From NCBI GenBank assembly GCA_041691315.1, contig JBEPUW010000002.1, positions 124,001-188,000 of the forward strand: a stretch of DNA of 64,000 nt, written 5' to 3'. Below, piece by piece: positions 44,108 to 53,758 of the stretch (position 1 is its first letter; the number at the start of each line of letters is the position of its first letter). The stretch is from Poindextera sp041691315 (GTDB taxonomy: Bacteria; Pseudomonadota; Alphaproteobacteria; Caulobacterales; Caulobacteraceae). The notes below the pieces were generated by a model. That model had not been told where the DNA came from and searched no databases. It saw nothing but the letters and a program-made list of their open reading frames with translations. Made by a program: the position numbers and the translations under genes.

Positions 44108-45380
44108 AAGCCTTGGTGGTCGGTTTGCGGACGGGATGCGCGGCGACCTTGCCGCGCAGCTTGGCGACGTCGCCGGCCGATACCGCGGGCGCCATATTAC
44201 CCCAGCTGTTGCGGATGTAGGTCGCGACGTCGGCGATCTCGCGGTCGGTCAGCTTCCAGGCGAAGCTGGGCATGGCGAAGGGGGTCGGGCGGGCGTCGGT
44301 GGCCGCGGTCTCGGTGCCGGTCAGGATGAAGTGGTCGATCGTGGTCGGATCGCTGGACTGGACGTTTGAATTGCCCCGGAGCGGCGGGAAGAGGTTCGGC
44401 GAGCCTGAGCCGTCGACCTTGTGGCAGGCGGCGCAGGCGTCGACATAGATCGCCTCGCCGGCCTGCATGGCGCCGCCGTCCGGATTGGCCGGTTCGGGCC
44501 GGGGCCTGACGGCGGGCAGGCTCTTCAGATAGGCCGCGACGGCGGCCAGGTCGGCGTCGGTCATCTGCGAGGTCGAGTGGACGATCACATCGGACATCGC
44601 GCCCGAGGCGCTCGAGCGGGCGTTGCGGCCGGTCTTGAGGAACTCGCTGATATCGGCCGCCGTCCATTCGGCCAGGCCGCCATGCTCGTCGCCGTTCAGG
44701 TCCGGCGCGAACCAGTTGTCGAGCACCCCGCCCTGCAGGAAGCGCTGCTGCTGGTCGCCGCCCAGGAAGCTCTTCGGCGTGTGACAGGCGGCGCAATGGC
44801 CGGGCCCGTTGACGATATAGGCGCCGCGGTTCCACTGCGCGCTCTGGTCGGGGGTGGGGCGGAAGTCGCCGGGCTTGAAATAGAGCCAGTTCCAGAACCC
44901 GACTAGGGCGCGGATCGACAGCGGGAAGGGCAGGCGGTTGGTCGGCGGGCGATAGGAGGCCGCCGGCTGGGTCATCAGATAGGCGCGCATGGCGTCGACG
45001 TCGGCGCGGCTCATGCGGGTGAAATAGGGATAGGGGAAGGCCGGATAGAGATGGGCGTTCTGGTCGTCCTTGCCCTCGTGCATGGCGCGGTAGAAGTCCG
45101 CCTCGCTCCAGGTTCCGATGCCGGTGTCGCGATCGGGGGTGATGTTGGCCGAATAGATCACTCCGAACGGCGTGTTCAGCGGCAGGCCGCCGGCCAGCCT
45201 CGGTCCGCCCGGCCGGTCGTGGCAGGCCTCGCAGTCGCCGAGCGCCACCAGATAGCGGCCCTGCTCGATCTGCGACGGCGCGGCGGCCGCAACCGGCGTG
45301 GGGGTCTGGCTGGCGCCAGGGGCGGTCAGGGCGAGGCCCGTGAGGCTGGCGGCCAGGGCAAGGGCGCCGAGGCGTTTCAC
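44106..45380 (-). CDS. Tri-heme cytochrome c subunit of membrane-bound GMC dehydrogenase
   Basis: 424 residues with a signal peptide (MKRLGALALAASLTGLALTAPGASQ). Three heme c sites: CEACH (from Cys50), CAACH (mid-protein, GHCAACHTPKS) and CAACH (C-terminal, DACAACHKVDG). This is the layout of the electron-transfer subunit of gluconate/sorbitol/alcohol dehydrogenases, passing electrons to ubiquinone. Last gene of the three-gene operon, 4 bp after the GMC gene. Confidence 0.93.
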   Translation of the reverse strand: MKRLGALALAASLTGLALTAPGASQTPTPVAAAAPSQIEQGRYLVALGDCEACHDRPGGPRLAGGLPLNTPFGVIYSANITPDRDTGIGTWSEADFYRAMHEGKDDQNAHLYPAFPYPYFTRMSRADVDAMRAYLMTQPAASYRPPTNRLPFPLSIRALVGFWNWLYFKPGDFRPTPDQSAQWNRGAYIVNGPGHCAACHTPKSFLGGDQQQRFLQGGVLDNWFAPDLNGDEHGGLAEWTAADISEFLKTGRNARSSASGAMSDVIVHSTSQMTDADLAAVAAYLKSLPAVRPRPEPANPDGGAMQAGEAIYVDACAACHKVDGSGSPNLFPPLRGNSNVQSSDPTTIDHFILTGTETAATDARPTPFAMPSFAWKLTDREIADVATYIRNSWGNMAPAVSAGDVAKLRGKVAAHPVRKPTTKA

Positions 45381-45384
45381 GGCC

Positions 45385-47157
45385 TTAGGCCTGCACCAGC
45401 GGCTGGCCGGGCGCCTTCAGGTATTGCGACTTGATGGCGTCGGCCGCGTGATAGGCCAGGGCGGCCACCGTGCCGGTGGGGTTATAGCCGGCGTTCTGCG
45501 GGAAGGCGGTCGAGCCCACGACGAACAGGTTGGCCACGTCCCACATCTGCAGATACTTGTTCAGCGCGCTCGACTTGGGATCCGCGCCCATGATCGCGCC
45601 GCCGGTATTGTGAGTGGTCTGGTAGGGGACGACGTCCCAGGAGCCCTTGCGATAGCGCGGGGTGATGTCGCGCGGGTTCATCGCCTTGGCGATCTCGACG
45701 GCCCGGTCGGTCAGATAGTCCGACATTTTGTGCTCGTTGTCGGTGTAGTCGAAGGTCATCCGCATCAGCGGCCGGCCGAACACGTCGCGATAGGTCGGAT
45801 CGAGGTCGAGATAGTTGCCCTTGTGGCTCATCACCGCCCCGTGGGTGGCGATGGAAAAGGTCTTCAGATAGTCGCGGGCGATCTTCTTCTTCCAGTCGCC
45901 GCCCCAGGCGGTCAGGTCGCCGGGGTTGTAGACGGTCTCGATCGGCCGCGCGCCGGTCTGCAAGACGCCGACATAGCCGCCGCCGATGAAGCCCAGGCCG
46001 GAATGGTCGAAATTGTCGCCGTTGTAGTCGTTGGTGATCATGCCGAGCGCGCCGGCGCCCATGAACGGGTTGAGGATCTTGTCCTCGAAGGTGAAGCCGA
46101 CCGATGAGGTGATCTGATAGGCGTAGTTCTTGCCGATCACCCCTTCGCCGGTGTTCGGGTCGTAGGCCTTGCCGACGCCGGACAGCAGCAGCAACCTGAC
46201 ATTGTGCAGGATATAGGCGCTGAGAATGACCAGATCGGCCGGCTGGTCGTAGGTCTGGCCGTCGGCGTCGATCAGGGTGACGCTGGAGATGGTCTTGCCG
46301 TCAGGCGCGAGGTTCAGCTTCAACGCCTCGCAGCCGGTCTTCAGGGTGAAGTTGGGCTTGCGCATCAACACCGGCAGTATGGTGGTCTGGGCGCTGGCCT
46401 TGGCGTAGTTGCCGCAACCGTACTTCTCGCAGAACCCGCAATAGGTGCAGGGGCCGAGCTGGACGCCCAGCGGATTGGTGTAGGCGCGCGACATGTTGGC
46501 GGCTGGATGCGGGAAGGGGTGGCGCCCCAGCGACGCCGCCGCCTGCGCGAACAGCATCGGCGCATAGGGCATGTCGAGCGGCGGGTTGGGGTATTCCCGC
46601 GACCGCGGTCCCTCAAAGGGGTCGCCGCCCGGCTGAATGGCGCCGCCGAGGTTGCCGGCCTTGCCCGAGACCCCGCACAGATACTCGAACTTGTCGTAAT
46701 AGGGCTCCAGCTCCGGATAGGTGATCCCCCAGTCCTGGATGGTCATGTCGTCGGGCACGGCGGCGGCGCCATAGCGTTCGATATTGTGGCTGCGCGCCTC
46801 GAAATCGCTCGGCAGGAAGCGCCAGACCTGGCCGTTCCAGTGGATGCCGGCCCCGCCGACCCCGACGCCCGGCAGGAAGGAGCCCAGGCTGCGCATGGGC
46901 AGGGCCGTCTGGGTTGTGTTGTTGCGCACGGTCAGCGTCTCGTGCGCCGGCTTCTGGAACAGTTCCTTGCGCCAGTAATAGCGCAGCTCGTCCTGGGCGA
47001 AGGTGGTGGAGAAATCGGTGGCGGTGTCCATCCAGTCGCCACGCTCGACCGCCAGCACGTTCAGCCCCGCGTCGGTGAGTTCCTGAGCCATGATGGCGCC
47101 GGTCCAGCCGAAGCCCACGATCAGCACGTCGACCTTGGGATGCGCCACCGCCACCAT
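45385..47157 (-). CDS. GMC oxidoreductase, FAD catalytic subunit
   Basis: 590 residues. FAD-binding VDVLIVGFGWTGAIMAQELTDAGLNVLAVERG; GVGVGGAGIHWNGQVWRF; a Cys-rich patch CTYCGFCEKYGCGNY; C-terminal HNTGGAIMGADP...VVGSTAFPQNAGYNPTGTVAALA with the catalytic His/Asn pair. Matches the large subunit of gluconate 2-dehydrogenase-type periplasmic enzymes. Substrate (a sugar acid, polyol or alcohol) cannot be read from sequence. Confidence 0.92.
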   Translation of the reverse strand: MVAVAHPKVDVLIVGFGWTGAIMAQELTDAGLNVLAVERGDWMDTATDFSTTFAQDELRYYWRKELFQKPAHETLTVRNNTTQTALPMRSLGSFLPGVGVGGAGIHWNGQVWRFLPSDFEARSHNIERYGAAAVPDDMTIQDWGITYPELEPYYDKFEYLCGVSGKAGNLGGAIQPGGDPFEGPRSREYPNPPLDMPYAPMLFAQAAASLGRHPFPHPAANMSRAYTNPLGVQLGPCTYCGFCEKYGCGNYAKASAQTTILPVLMRKPNFTLKTGCEALKLNLAPDGKTISSVTLIDADGQTYDQPADLVILSAYILHNVRLLLLSGVGKAYDPNTGEGVIGKNYAYQITSSVGFTFEDKILNPFMGAGALGMITNDYNGDNFDHSGLGFIGGGYVGVLQTGARPIETVYNPGDLTAWGGDWKKKIARDYLKTFSIATHGAVMSHKGNYLDLDPTYRDVFGRPLMRMTFDYTDNEHKMSDYLTDRAVEIAKAMNPRDITPRYRKGSWDVVPYQTTHNTGGAIMGADPKSSALNKYLQMWDVANLFVVGSTAFPQNAGYNPTGTVAALAYHAADAIKSQYLKAPGQPLVQA

Positions 47158-47924
47158 CAGCTGCGCGACCAGGCCGGCCGGCCGCCGATGCCGACCGGGG
47201 GCAGGGGATAGGCCTTGCCGTACTGTTTGACGTAAGCGCTCATGTCATAGCGCGCGCCTGGGAAGCCGATGAGCTTCCAGCCGGCCATATCGCGGTTGCC
47301 GCCATAGATGGGATCGGAGAAAAAACCCTCCATGACGTTCTGCAGGAAGAGCTTGAACCAGGCGTTGGAGTCGACGCCCTCGAGCTGCTGGTCGCCGCTG
47401 GCCAGGCGCTTGAGGAAGGCGTCCTGATCCGCGCCGCTCAGCTTGGCGAAGGCGTTGTTGGAGGCGTTCTGGGTCGCCTTATCGACGGCCGCGATCGCCG
47501 CCCGGTACATCTGCGCCGGGGTGTGGCGGCTCTGGTAGCCCTGGGTTGGCAGGCCAGAATCCCAAGGCCCCTGCATGTACCAACTGGCGGCCTTGCCGAA
47601 GTCGCCGGCCAATTGGCGGTCGATGAAAATGGGCACGCCAGCCTCCAGCGCGCCAGGCCCCAACTCATCCTTAGGGATCATCCGCGCCGCCGCCGCCTCG
47701 ACGAAGGCGGCCTCGGCTCCGGAGAAGAAGTCGTAGCGCTGCGCCAGATCGGCGGTCTGCGGATAGGCGGCCGTGTTGGGCGCCCAGGGCGGGCCGCCGC
47801 GCGTGAGAGTCTCGGCCGCGACGCCGATGGGGGCTGCGCCCAGCAGTGCGCCCGCCGCCAGCAAGCGCCGTCGGCTCAACCGCGCCCGCGCATCACCGAC
47901 CGGCTCGTCTGAAGACCCCATCAT
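47157..47924 (-). CDS. Gluconate 2-dehydrogenase subunit 3 family protein
   Basis: 255 residues with a twin-arginine-type leader (SRRRLLAAGALLGAAP), consistent with export of the folded FAD partner. GAEAAFVEAAAARMIPKDELGPGALEAGVPIFIDRQL is the family core. TGATG overlap with the GMC gene. First gene of the operon. Confidence 0.9.
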   Translation of the reverse strand: MMGSSDEPVGDARARLSRRRLLAAGALLGAAPIGVAAETLTRGGPPWAPNTAAYPQTADLAQRYDFFSGAEAAFVEAAAARMIPKDELGPGALEAGVPIFIDRQLAGDFGKAASWYMQGPWDSGLPTQGYQSRHTPAQMYRAAIAAVDKATQNASNNAFAKLSGADQDAFLKRLASGDQQLEGVDSNAWFKLFLQNVMEGFFSDPIYGGNRDMAGWKLIGFPGARYDMSAYVKQYGKAYPLPPVGIGGRPAWSRS

Positions 47925-48019
47925 CGCACAACGGCGGTCTTCCGACCCGGTTCCATCGTGGACCAGGGCCGCCGCGCCAGCCCCTGGGCGGCGACGAGGC
48001 CGGCTGCTAGCCTGCGGCG

Positions 48020-48238
48020 ATGGCGAATATTGAGTCTTTCAACCCCGATGACGCCTTCGCCGAGGCCATGGCCGACGCGCGGGTCCGGCTGGAACCGCCG
48101 GTGGTGCGCGAGCGGGTCTGGCCGGCCCTGGCCGCCGCGGCCCTGTTCGCCCTCTCGGCCCTGATCTTCGCCACCGCCGCCATCCTGGCCCCGCCCGCGC
48201 ACCTGACCCCGGTCGAGAGCCCGCGCGGACCGGTCTAG
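48020..48238 (+). CDS. Small single-pass membrane protein, hypothetical
   Basis: 72 residues: an acidic N-terminus (MANIESFNPDDAFAEAMADARVRLEPP), a membrane segment (PALAAAALFALSALIFATAAIL) and a short Pro-rich tail. Ends 8 bp before the kinase-like gene, so probably co-transcribed with it. Family unknown. Confidence 0.55.
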   Translation: MANIESFNPDDAFAEAMADARVRLEPPVVRERVWPALAAAALFALSALIFATAAILAPPAHLTPVESPRGPV

Positions 48239-48246
48239 GCGCCGCG

Positions 48247-49182
48247 ATGACCCTGGCTGCGTCGATGCTGCCCCCGACGGTGCTTCGCAACGTCGCGGCA
48301 AAGGGAGAGGTCGGGGCGGCGTGGCTGGCGGCCCTGCCGGCGCTGGTGGCGGAATTGGAGCGACGCTGGAGCGTCGTTGTGGGCGAGACCATGCCCAACG
48401 CGACCGAGGCCTACGTCGCCGAGACGACTTCGGCGGGCGGCCAGCCCGGCGTCTTGAAGCTGCCAATCCCAGACGCCGACAAGCCGCGGCGCGAACTTGG
48501 CGTGCTGCTGGCGGCGAACGGGCGCGGCTATGCGCGGGTGCTGGAGCACGACCCCGCCAGCGGCGCGATGCTGCTGGAGCGCCTGGGACCGCAGCTGGCG
48601 CAGCTGGGCTATCCCATCGAGCGGCAGATCGAAGCGATCTGCGAGACCTTGGCGGGAGCCTGGCGCCAGCCGCCGTCCGGTCTGATCCTAATGACCGGTG
48701 CGGAAAAGGCCGTCTCGCTGACCGACGCGATCAGGACGAACGAGCCCAGGTTCGAAGCCGCCTGTTCGGCGCGGACCGTCGAGGTGGCGTTGCGCTTCGC
48801 CGACCAGCGACGCATGGCTTTCGATCCGGCGTCATCGGTCCTCGGCCACGGCGACGCCCACTGTTGGAACACCCTGGTCGACCCGCTCGGCGGCGGCTTC
48901 AAGTCCGTCGACCCCGAGGGCCTGTTTATCGAGCCTGCGCACGACCTGAGCATTTCGCTGCGCGAATGGAGCGAGGATTTCCTCAGCAGTGATCCGGTCA
49001 GCCGCGGCCAGGCCCGATGCGAGCGGCTGGCCCGCCTCACCGGTGTGCAGGCGACCGCGATCTGGGAATGGGGCCTCCTTGAGACCCTGGTGAACGGTCT
49101 GCTCTTCCTCGACGTGGACGCGCCAACGGACGCCGCACCATACCTCGCGGTCGCCGAAGCCTGGGCCAGGATTGAGCCGTAG
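48247..49182 (+). CDS. Aminoglycoside/hydroxyurea phosphotransferase-like kinase (APH(6)/hur type)
   Basis: 311 residues. Catalytic loop VLGHGDAHCWNTL (HGDxHxxN) with downstream SVDPEGLFIEPAHDL for Mg-ATP, and N-terminal LKLPIPDADKPRRELGVLLAANG. Resembles the streptomycin 6-kinase/hydroxyurea kinase family. Chromosomal members often have unknown substrates, so resistance is not implied. A palindromic repeat begins 18 bp after its stop. Confidence 0.85.
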   Translation: MTLAASMLPPTVLRNVAAKGEVGAAWLAALPALVAELERRWSVVVGETMPNATEAYVAETTSAGGQPGVLKLPIPDADKPRRELGVLLAANGRGYARVLEHDPASGAMLLERLGPQLAQLGYPIERQIEAICETLAGAWRQPPSGLILMTGAEKAVSLTDAIRTNEPRFEAACSARTVEVALRFADQRRMAFDPASSVLGHGDAHCWNTLVDPLGGGFKSVDPEGLFIEPAHDLSISLREWSEDFLSSDPVSRGQARCERLARLTGVQATAIWEWGLLETLVNGLLFLDVDAPTDAAPYLAVAEAWARIEP

Positions 49183-49199
49183 AACGTGCGGTAAATTGG

Positions 49200-49286
49200 G
49201 CAGAAAATTGGGGACACGTACGCCCCCCACTGGCGAGGGCTGAATTCGAGAGCTTCGCAGGGACGTACATGTCCCCAATTTTCTGC
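49200..49286. repeat. Long-palindrome (REP-like) repeat, copy 3
   Basis: 26-bp arms (49200-49225 and 49261-49286) with two mismatches and a 35-bp loop. Outer core AAAATTGGGGACACGTAC. Lies between the convergent kinase and alpha/beta hydrolase genes, within 20 bp of each. Confidence 0.86.
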
Positions 49287-49300
49287 TCTGCGCATTTTCT

Positions 49301-50149
49301 CTAGCCGCCCGGCCGGTCGAGGAACGCCACCACCGCTTCCAGGAAGACGTCGTTGCGGTCGCCGGCGACCATGTGGCCGGCATCGGCGACGTCGGTGAAG
49401 GAGCCGTGCTTCAGCGTGGCCACAAAGGCCGTTGCGGCGTCCAGGGAGACCAGTTCGCTCATCCGGCCGCGGATCAGGTGGATAGGGATGTCGATCTCGC
49501 GGCAGCGCCGTTCGAATTCATCGGCCGAGGCGCCCTGGCGGCCGCCGCTGACGCCGGTCACGAACTTTGGGTCCCAGTGCCAGCGATAACGGCCGTCGGC
49601 GCCCAGACGCAGGTTCTTGCTCAGGCCCGACAGGTCGCTTGGCCTTTGCCGGTGCGGCAGATAGGCGGCGATGGAGTCCGCGGCGGCCTCCAGGCTGTCG
49701 AAGCCGTGCTCGAGGTTCTCGCCCATGAAGCCCATGATCTTGGCGACGCCGGCCTGGTCGCTGTTGGGCACGATGTCGACCAGGGTGAGCGAGGAAAGGG
49801 TCCCGGGCGCGACCATCTCGACAATCAGACCGGCCAGGCCGCCGAGCGAGGCGCCGATCAGGGCCGGCCTGTCGGCCAGGGCGCGCGCCACGTCGATCAG
49901 GTCCTCGGCGTAGGACTGGGTCTGGTAGTCGCCCTCTGGGTGCCAGTCGCTGTCGCCGTGGCCGCGCAGGTCGAGCGACACCGTTCGCCAGCCGAGCGCC
50001 GCCAGTCGCCTGGCGGTGGAGGCCCAGGAATGCCGCGTCTGGCCGCCGCCGTGGGCCAGCACGACCGAGCCGCGGGCGCCGTCGCCCTCGACGTCCGCCG
50101 CCAGCTTCAGGCCGGTTCGGGTCTGGAACGCCGAGGCCGTGGCGCTCAT
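49301..50149 (-). CDS. Alpha/beta hydrolase
   Basis: 282 residues. Oxyanion HGGGQ, nucleophile elbow LIGASLGGLAGLI (Ser), acid region HLIRGRMSELVSLD, His in VADAGHMVAGDR. No signal peptide, so cytoplasmic. The start overlaps the trpE stop as ATGA, so it is translated from the trpE message. Substrate unknown. Confidence 0.9.
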   Translation of the reverse strand: MSATASAFQTRTGLKLAADVEGDGARGSVVLAHGGGQTRHSWASTARRLAALGWRTVSLDLRGHGDSDWHPEGDYQTQSYAEDLIDVARALADRPALIGASLGGLAGLIVEMVAPGTLSSLTLVDIVPNSDQAGVAKIMGFMGENLEHGFDSLEAAADSIAAYLPHRQRPSDLSGLSKNLRLGADGRYRWHWDPKFVTGVSGGRQGASADEFERRCREIDIPIHLIRGRMSELVSLDAATAFVATLKHGSFTDVADAGHMVAGDRNDVFLEAVVAFLDRPGG

Positions 50150-51678
50150 CCGAACCGCCAGGCCTCTTCCGCCGCGCGCTTCAGGGCCGCGGCCTTCTGC
50201 TCCGTTTCCAGGTACTCGGCGTCCGGATCGCTGTCGGCGACCACGCCGCCGCCGGCCTGGACGTACATGACGCCGTCCTTGACCAGGGCGGTGCGCAGCA
50301 CGATGCAGGTGTCGACGCCGCCGTCGCAGCCGAAATAGCCGACCGCGCCGGCGTAGCCGACGCCACGCTTCTCGGTTTCAAGCTCATCGATGATCTGCAT
50401 GGCCCGCACCTTGGGCGCACCGGACAGCGTGCCGGCGGGCAGGGCGGCCATCAGCACGTCGACCGGATCGACCCCGTCCGGCGCGTCGCCCTCGACATTG
50501 GAAACCAGGTGCATGACGTGGCTGTAGCGCTCGACGAAGAAGGAGTCCGTCACCCGCACGTTCGGCCCGCGCGAGCGGGCGGCCGGCTGGTTGCGGCCGG
50601 CCTGGCCCAGCATGGCGACGCGGCCGACGTCGTTGCGGCCGAGATCGAGCAGCATCAGGTGCTCGGCATGCTCCTTCGGATCGGTGCGCAGTTCCTGTTC
50701 CAGCCGGGCGTCCTCCTCCGGGGTCGCGCCGCGCGGCCGGGTGCCGGCGAGCGGGCGAATGGTTATTTTACCATCCCGCAAACGGACCAGAATCTCCGGG
50801 CTCGAGCCGACCAGTTGGAAGCCGCCGAAGTTCAGATAGAACAGGAAGGGCGACGGATTTGTGCGCCTGAGCGAGCGATAGAGCGCGAACGGGTCGAGGT
50901 CGAAATCGGCGCGGAACCGGTGGCTGGGCACCACCTGGAAGACATCGCCGGCTTCGATATAGCGCTTGGCCCGCTCGACGATGGCCCAATAGGCCTCGCG
51001 CGCGACCGGCGAGACGAAGGGCGCGGGCGGCCTTTGCGTCCGTTCAGGTGACGCGGGCAGGGGTTCGCGCAGGGCGGAGACGATCGCCTCCAACCGAGCG
51101 CCGGCCTCGGCATAGGCGGCGTCCGCACCGCCGCCCGAGGGCCATGCGGTGGTGGAGAGAATGATCTCCTGGCCGACCGAATCGAACACCGCCACCACCG
51201 ACGGCCGGATCATGATGGCGTCGGGCAGATCGAGCGGATCGGGATTGATGTCCGGCAACGGCTCGACCAGCCGCACCAGGTCGTAGCCGATGGTCCCGAA
51301 CACCCCGGCGGACATCGGCGGCAGGCCCTTGGGCAGATCGACGCGCGAACGGGCGATCAGGTCGCGCAGGCTGTCCAGCGCGCCGCCCCGCTCGGCTGTG
51401 AAGCGCTCGGCGGCGATATCGGCGCCTGAGGCGGTCTCGGCCTTGTCGCCCCGGCAGCGCCAGACCAATTCGGGGCGCAGCGCGATCACCGAATAGCGGC
51501 CGCGCCAGGCGCCGCCCTCGACCGATTCGAACAGGAAGGCGTAGGGTTCGCCCCTGGCGATCTTCAGATAGGCCGAGACCGGCGTTTCCAGGTCGTCGAC
51601 GATCCGCCGCCAGACCAGCTGCGGCCGCCCCGCCTCATGGGCGCGGCGAAAGTCCTCCAGCGGCGGCTCCAGGCTCAA
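50146..51678 (-). CDS. trpE: Anthranilate synthase component I
   Basis: 510 residues. LLESxxGG-like feedback site as FLFESVEGGAWRGRYSV, chorismate site RPLAGTRPRGATPEEDARLEQELRTDPKEHAEHLMLLDLGRND, and AALPAGTLSGAPKVRAMQIIDELE. Makes anthranilate with TrpG. Unusually not next to trpG. No leader peptide with tandem Trp codons was seen. Overlaps ppiD by ATGA. Confidence 0.96.
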   Translation of the reverse strand: MSLEPPLEDFRRAHEAGRPQLVWRRIVDDLETPVSAYLKIARGEPYAFLFESVEGGAWRGRYSVIALRPELVWRCRGDKAETASGADIAAERFTAERGGALDSLRDLIARSRVDLPKGLPPMSAGVFGTIGYDLVRLVEPLPDINPDPLDLPDAIMIRPSVVAVFDSVGQEIILSTTAWPSGGGADAAYAEAGARLEAIVSALREPLPASPERTQRPPAPFVSPVAREAYWAIVERAKRYIEAGDVFQVVPSHRFRADFDLDPFALYRSLRRTNPSPFLFYLNFGGFQLVGSSPEILVRLRDGKITIRPLAGTRPRGATPEEDARLEQELRTDPKEHAEHLMLLDLGRNDVGRVAMLGQAGRNQPAARSRGPNVRVTDSFFVERYSHVMHLVSNVEGDAPDGVDPVDVLMAALPAGTLSGAPKVRAMQIIDELETEKRGVGYAGAVGYFGCDGGVDTCIVLRTALVKDGVMYVQAGGGVVADSDPDAEYLETEQKAAALKRAAEEAWRFG

Positions 51679-53609
51679 AGCGAGGGTCCGCGCTTCGGCG
51701 GGGCGCCGCTCTTGGGCAGGTCGGACGGCGAGAGGCCGAGCGCGGCGCGCGCCGCGGCCAGGTCGCCGACCGGCTTGATCGTCGAGATGGCCACCGCGCG
51801 GGTCGCGTCGCCCATGTCCTGGAATATCTGCTTGGCTATGGCCGGACCCTGGCCGGCGGTAGCGCGCGCCACATCGACGCCGGCGGCGGGGTGGGCGTCA
51901 TCGATGCGCGCCACCATCACCTGCATCTGGCCGACCTGGCCGTCGAAAACCTGGCCCTTCTGGGCGGCGAACATCGTCTCGATCATCGCGGGCGCGATCT
52001 GCTTGCCCTGTTGCAGGGCGGCCCGGGTGACGCCGTTGAGGATGCCCGCCTTGACGTTGGCCGAGGCGGCTGCGGCGTCGAAGCTCTGGCCTTTCTTGAT
52101 GGCTTGAACCAGGGCGTCGGCCTTGTCGGCCAGGGCCTTGCCCAGCGCCTGCTGCATATAGACCTGAGTCAGCTGCGGCTTGATTTCGGCCAGCGACGGC
52201 AGGGTCGGCGGGGTGATCTTCTCGACGCGCAGCGCGAAGTACTCGCCGTTGCCTTCGTCCTCCATCTCGCTCTCGCCGCCCTGCGGCAGCGAGAAGGCCT
52301 CTTTCAGCATCTTCGGCGTGACGTTTGGCGTCGGCTGGCCGTTCATGCCGATTCCCTGGGTGGTGAACGGGCCAATGATTTCCGGCGTCACCCCGGCGGC
52401 CTTGGCGGCGTCGGTCAGGCTGGCGCCGCTGTCATGAACGTCGCCATATTTCTTCACCCCGTCGAACACCTTCTGAATGGCCGCGTCGGTCTTCACGTCG
52501 GCTTCCAGCTGCGGCCGCAGCGATTCCAGGGTCGGCACGCTGGCCGGGGTGATCTTGGTGAGCTTGATCACCGCATAGCCGGCCAAGCCGCTGCTGATCG
52601 GGCCGAGCGCCTGACCGGCCTGGGCGGAGAAGGCGGCGCTGGCGACGGCCGGATCGACGATGCCGCTCCGCGGCTTGTCGGTCATGGTGACGGGCGTCAC
52701 GCCGGAGGTCTTGCCCACCGCATCCGGGTCCTGGCCCGCCTTCAGCGCCGCGACGATAGAGGCGGCCTTGGCCGCATCACGCGTGGAAAACTCGACCAGG
52801 GAGCGCTTCTCGGGTTGCGACAGGCTGTCCTTGCGGAAGTCGTAGAGCTTCTGTACCGCCGCCTGGTCGATCGGCATGGAGGGTGCGATCGCCTTGGCGC
52901 TGAAGCGCACTAGACTTACGGTACGAACCTCCGGCCGGGTCAGGGCGGCGGCGTTCTGGGTGATCAGGGCCTGCAGCTGCGTGTCGGTGGGCGCCGCCGG
53001 CTGCGGCACGCTCTTCGGATTGAGAATCAGGTAGCTGACGTTGCGGCTCTCCAGCTCATAGCTGGCGATCACCGCCCCATAGATGTCCGGGGTCTTCAGC
53101 CCCGCCGCCAGGCCGGCGGCCAGGTGATTCTGCGCCACGTCGTCGGCCATCAGGCCTTCGTATTGTTTCGTCGTCAGCCCGACGGAGTTGAGCTTCTCTT
53201 CGTAGGTTGCCTTGTCGAACTGGCCGAGCGCGTTGAAGAAGCCGGGCTGCTGGCGCAGCTGGTTCACGATCAGGCCCGGCGCCGGCGTCAGGCCGATGCG
53301 GCGCAGATATTCGGCGAAGGCGTCCGCCGCCTCGACCTCGGTCAGGGCGCGCTGGTCGAGGCCTGCCGCCACGGCGTCGGCGATGCTCAGGTCCTGGCCG
53401 GCTTGTTGGCCGGCCTGCTGGCGCATGCCCTCGAACATCCGCTTGAACTCGTTCGGCGAGGTGTCGTGCGCCCCGGCGGTGACCACCGCGTCGGTGAACT
53501 TCGGGTGCAGGACATCGCGGATGCCCCAGACGCTGAAGCTCACCACCAGAAGGCCGATCAGCACCTGGGCGACCCAGGACTTCGCGAAGGCGCGAATGGC
53601 GGCGAGCAT
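51675..53609 (-). CDS. ppiD: Peptidyl-prolyl isomerase PpiD-like periplasmic folding factor
   Basis: 644 residues from MLAAIRAFAKSWVAQVLIGLLVVSFSVWGIRDVL (N-terminal anchor typical of PpiD/SurA_N_3). The 43 residues before it in the open frame are shadow. A rotamase-like region lies about 260-400 (AVASAAFSAQAGQALGPISSGLAGYAVIKL) and a helical C-terminal half follows. Assists outer-membrane protein folding together with BamA and OmpH. Divergent from tpiA. Confidence 0.9.
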   Translation of the reverse strand: MLAAIRAFAKSWVAQVLIGLLVVSFSVWGIRDVLHPKFTDAVVTAGAHDTSPNEFKRMFEGMRQQAGQQAGQDLSIADAVAAGLDQRALTEVEAADAFAEYLRRIGLTPAPGLIVNQLRQQPGFFNALGQFDKATYEEKLNSVGLTTKQYEGLMADDVAQNHLAAGLAAGLKTPDIYGAVIASYELESRNVSYLILNPKSVPQPAAPTDTQLQALITQNAAALTRPEVRTVSLVRFSAKAIAPSMPIDQAAVQKLYDFRKDSLSQPEKRSLVEFSTRDAAKAASIVAALKAGQDPDAVGKTSGVTPVTMTDKPRSGIVDPAVASAAFSAQAGQALGPISSGLAGYAVIKLTKITPASVPTLESLRPQLEADVKTDAAIQKVFDGVKKYGDVHDSGASLTDAAKAAGVTPEIIGPFTTQGIGMNGQPTPNVTPKMLKEAFSLPQGGESEMEDEGNGEYFALRVEKITPPTLPSLAEIKPQLTQVYMQQALGKALADKADALVQAIKKGQSFDAAAASANVKAGILNGVTRAALQQGKQIAPAMIETMFAAQKGQVFDGQVGQMQVMVARIDDAHPAAGVDVARATAGQGPAIAKQIFQDMGDATRAVAISTIKPVGDLAAARAALGLSPSDLPKSGAPPKRGPSL

Positions 53610-53758
53610 TGAGGGCGTTTCCCGATCTGTTCGCGCCCGGACGGTCGCGGACAAGCGGTATAGTGGAGCGGCTCGGGCCGGAGCAAGCGTCGCGCGCCGA
53701 TGGACTTGGACGGCGGGGTGACCTAGGCGAGCGGACAAAGGTCTTTCGGGGAGAGCGC

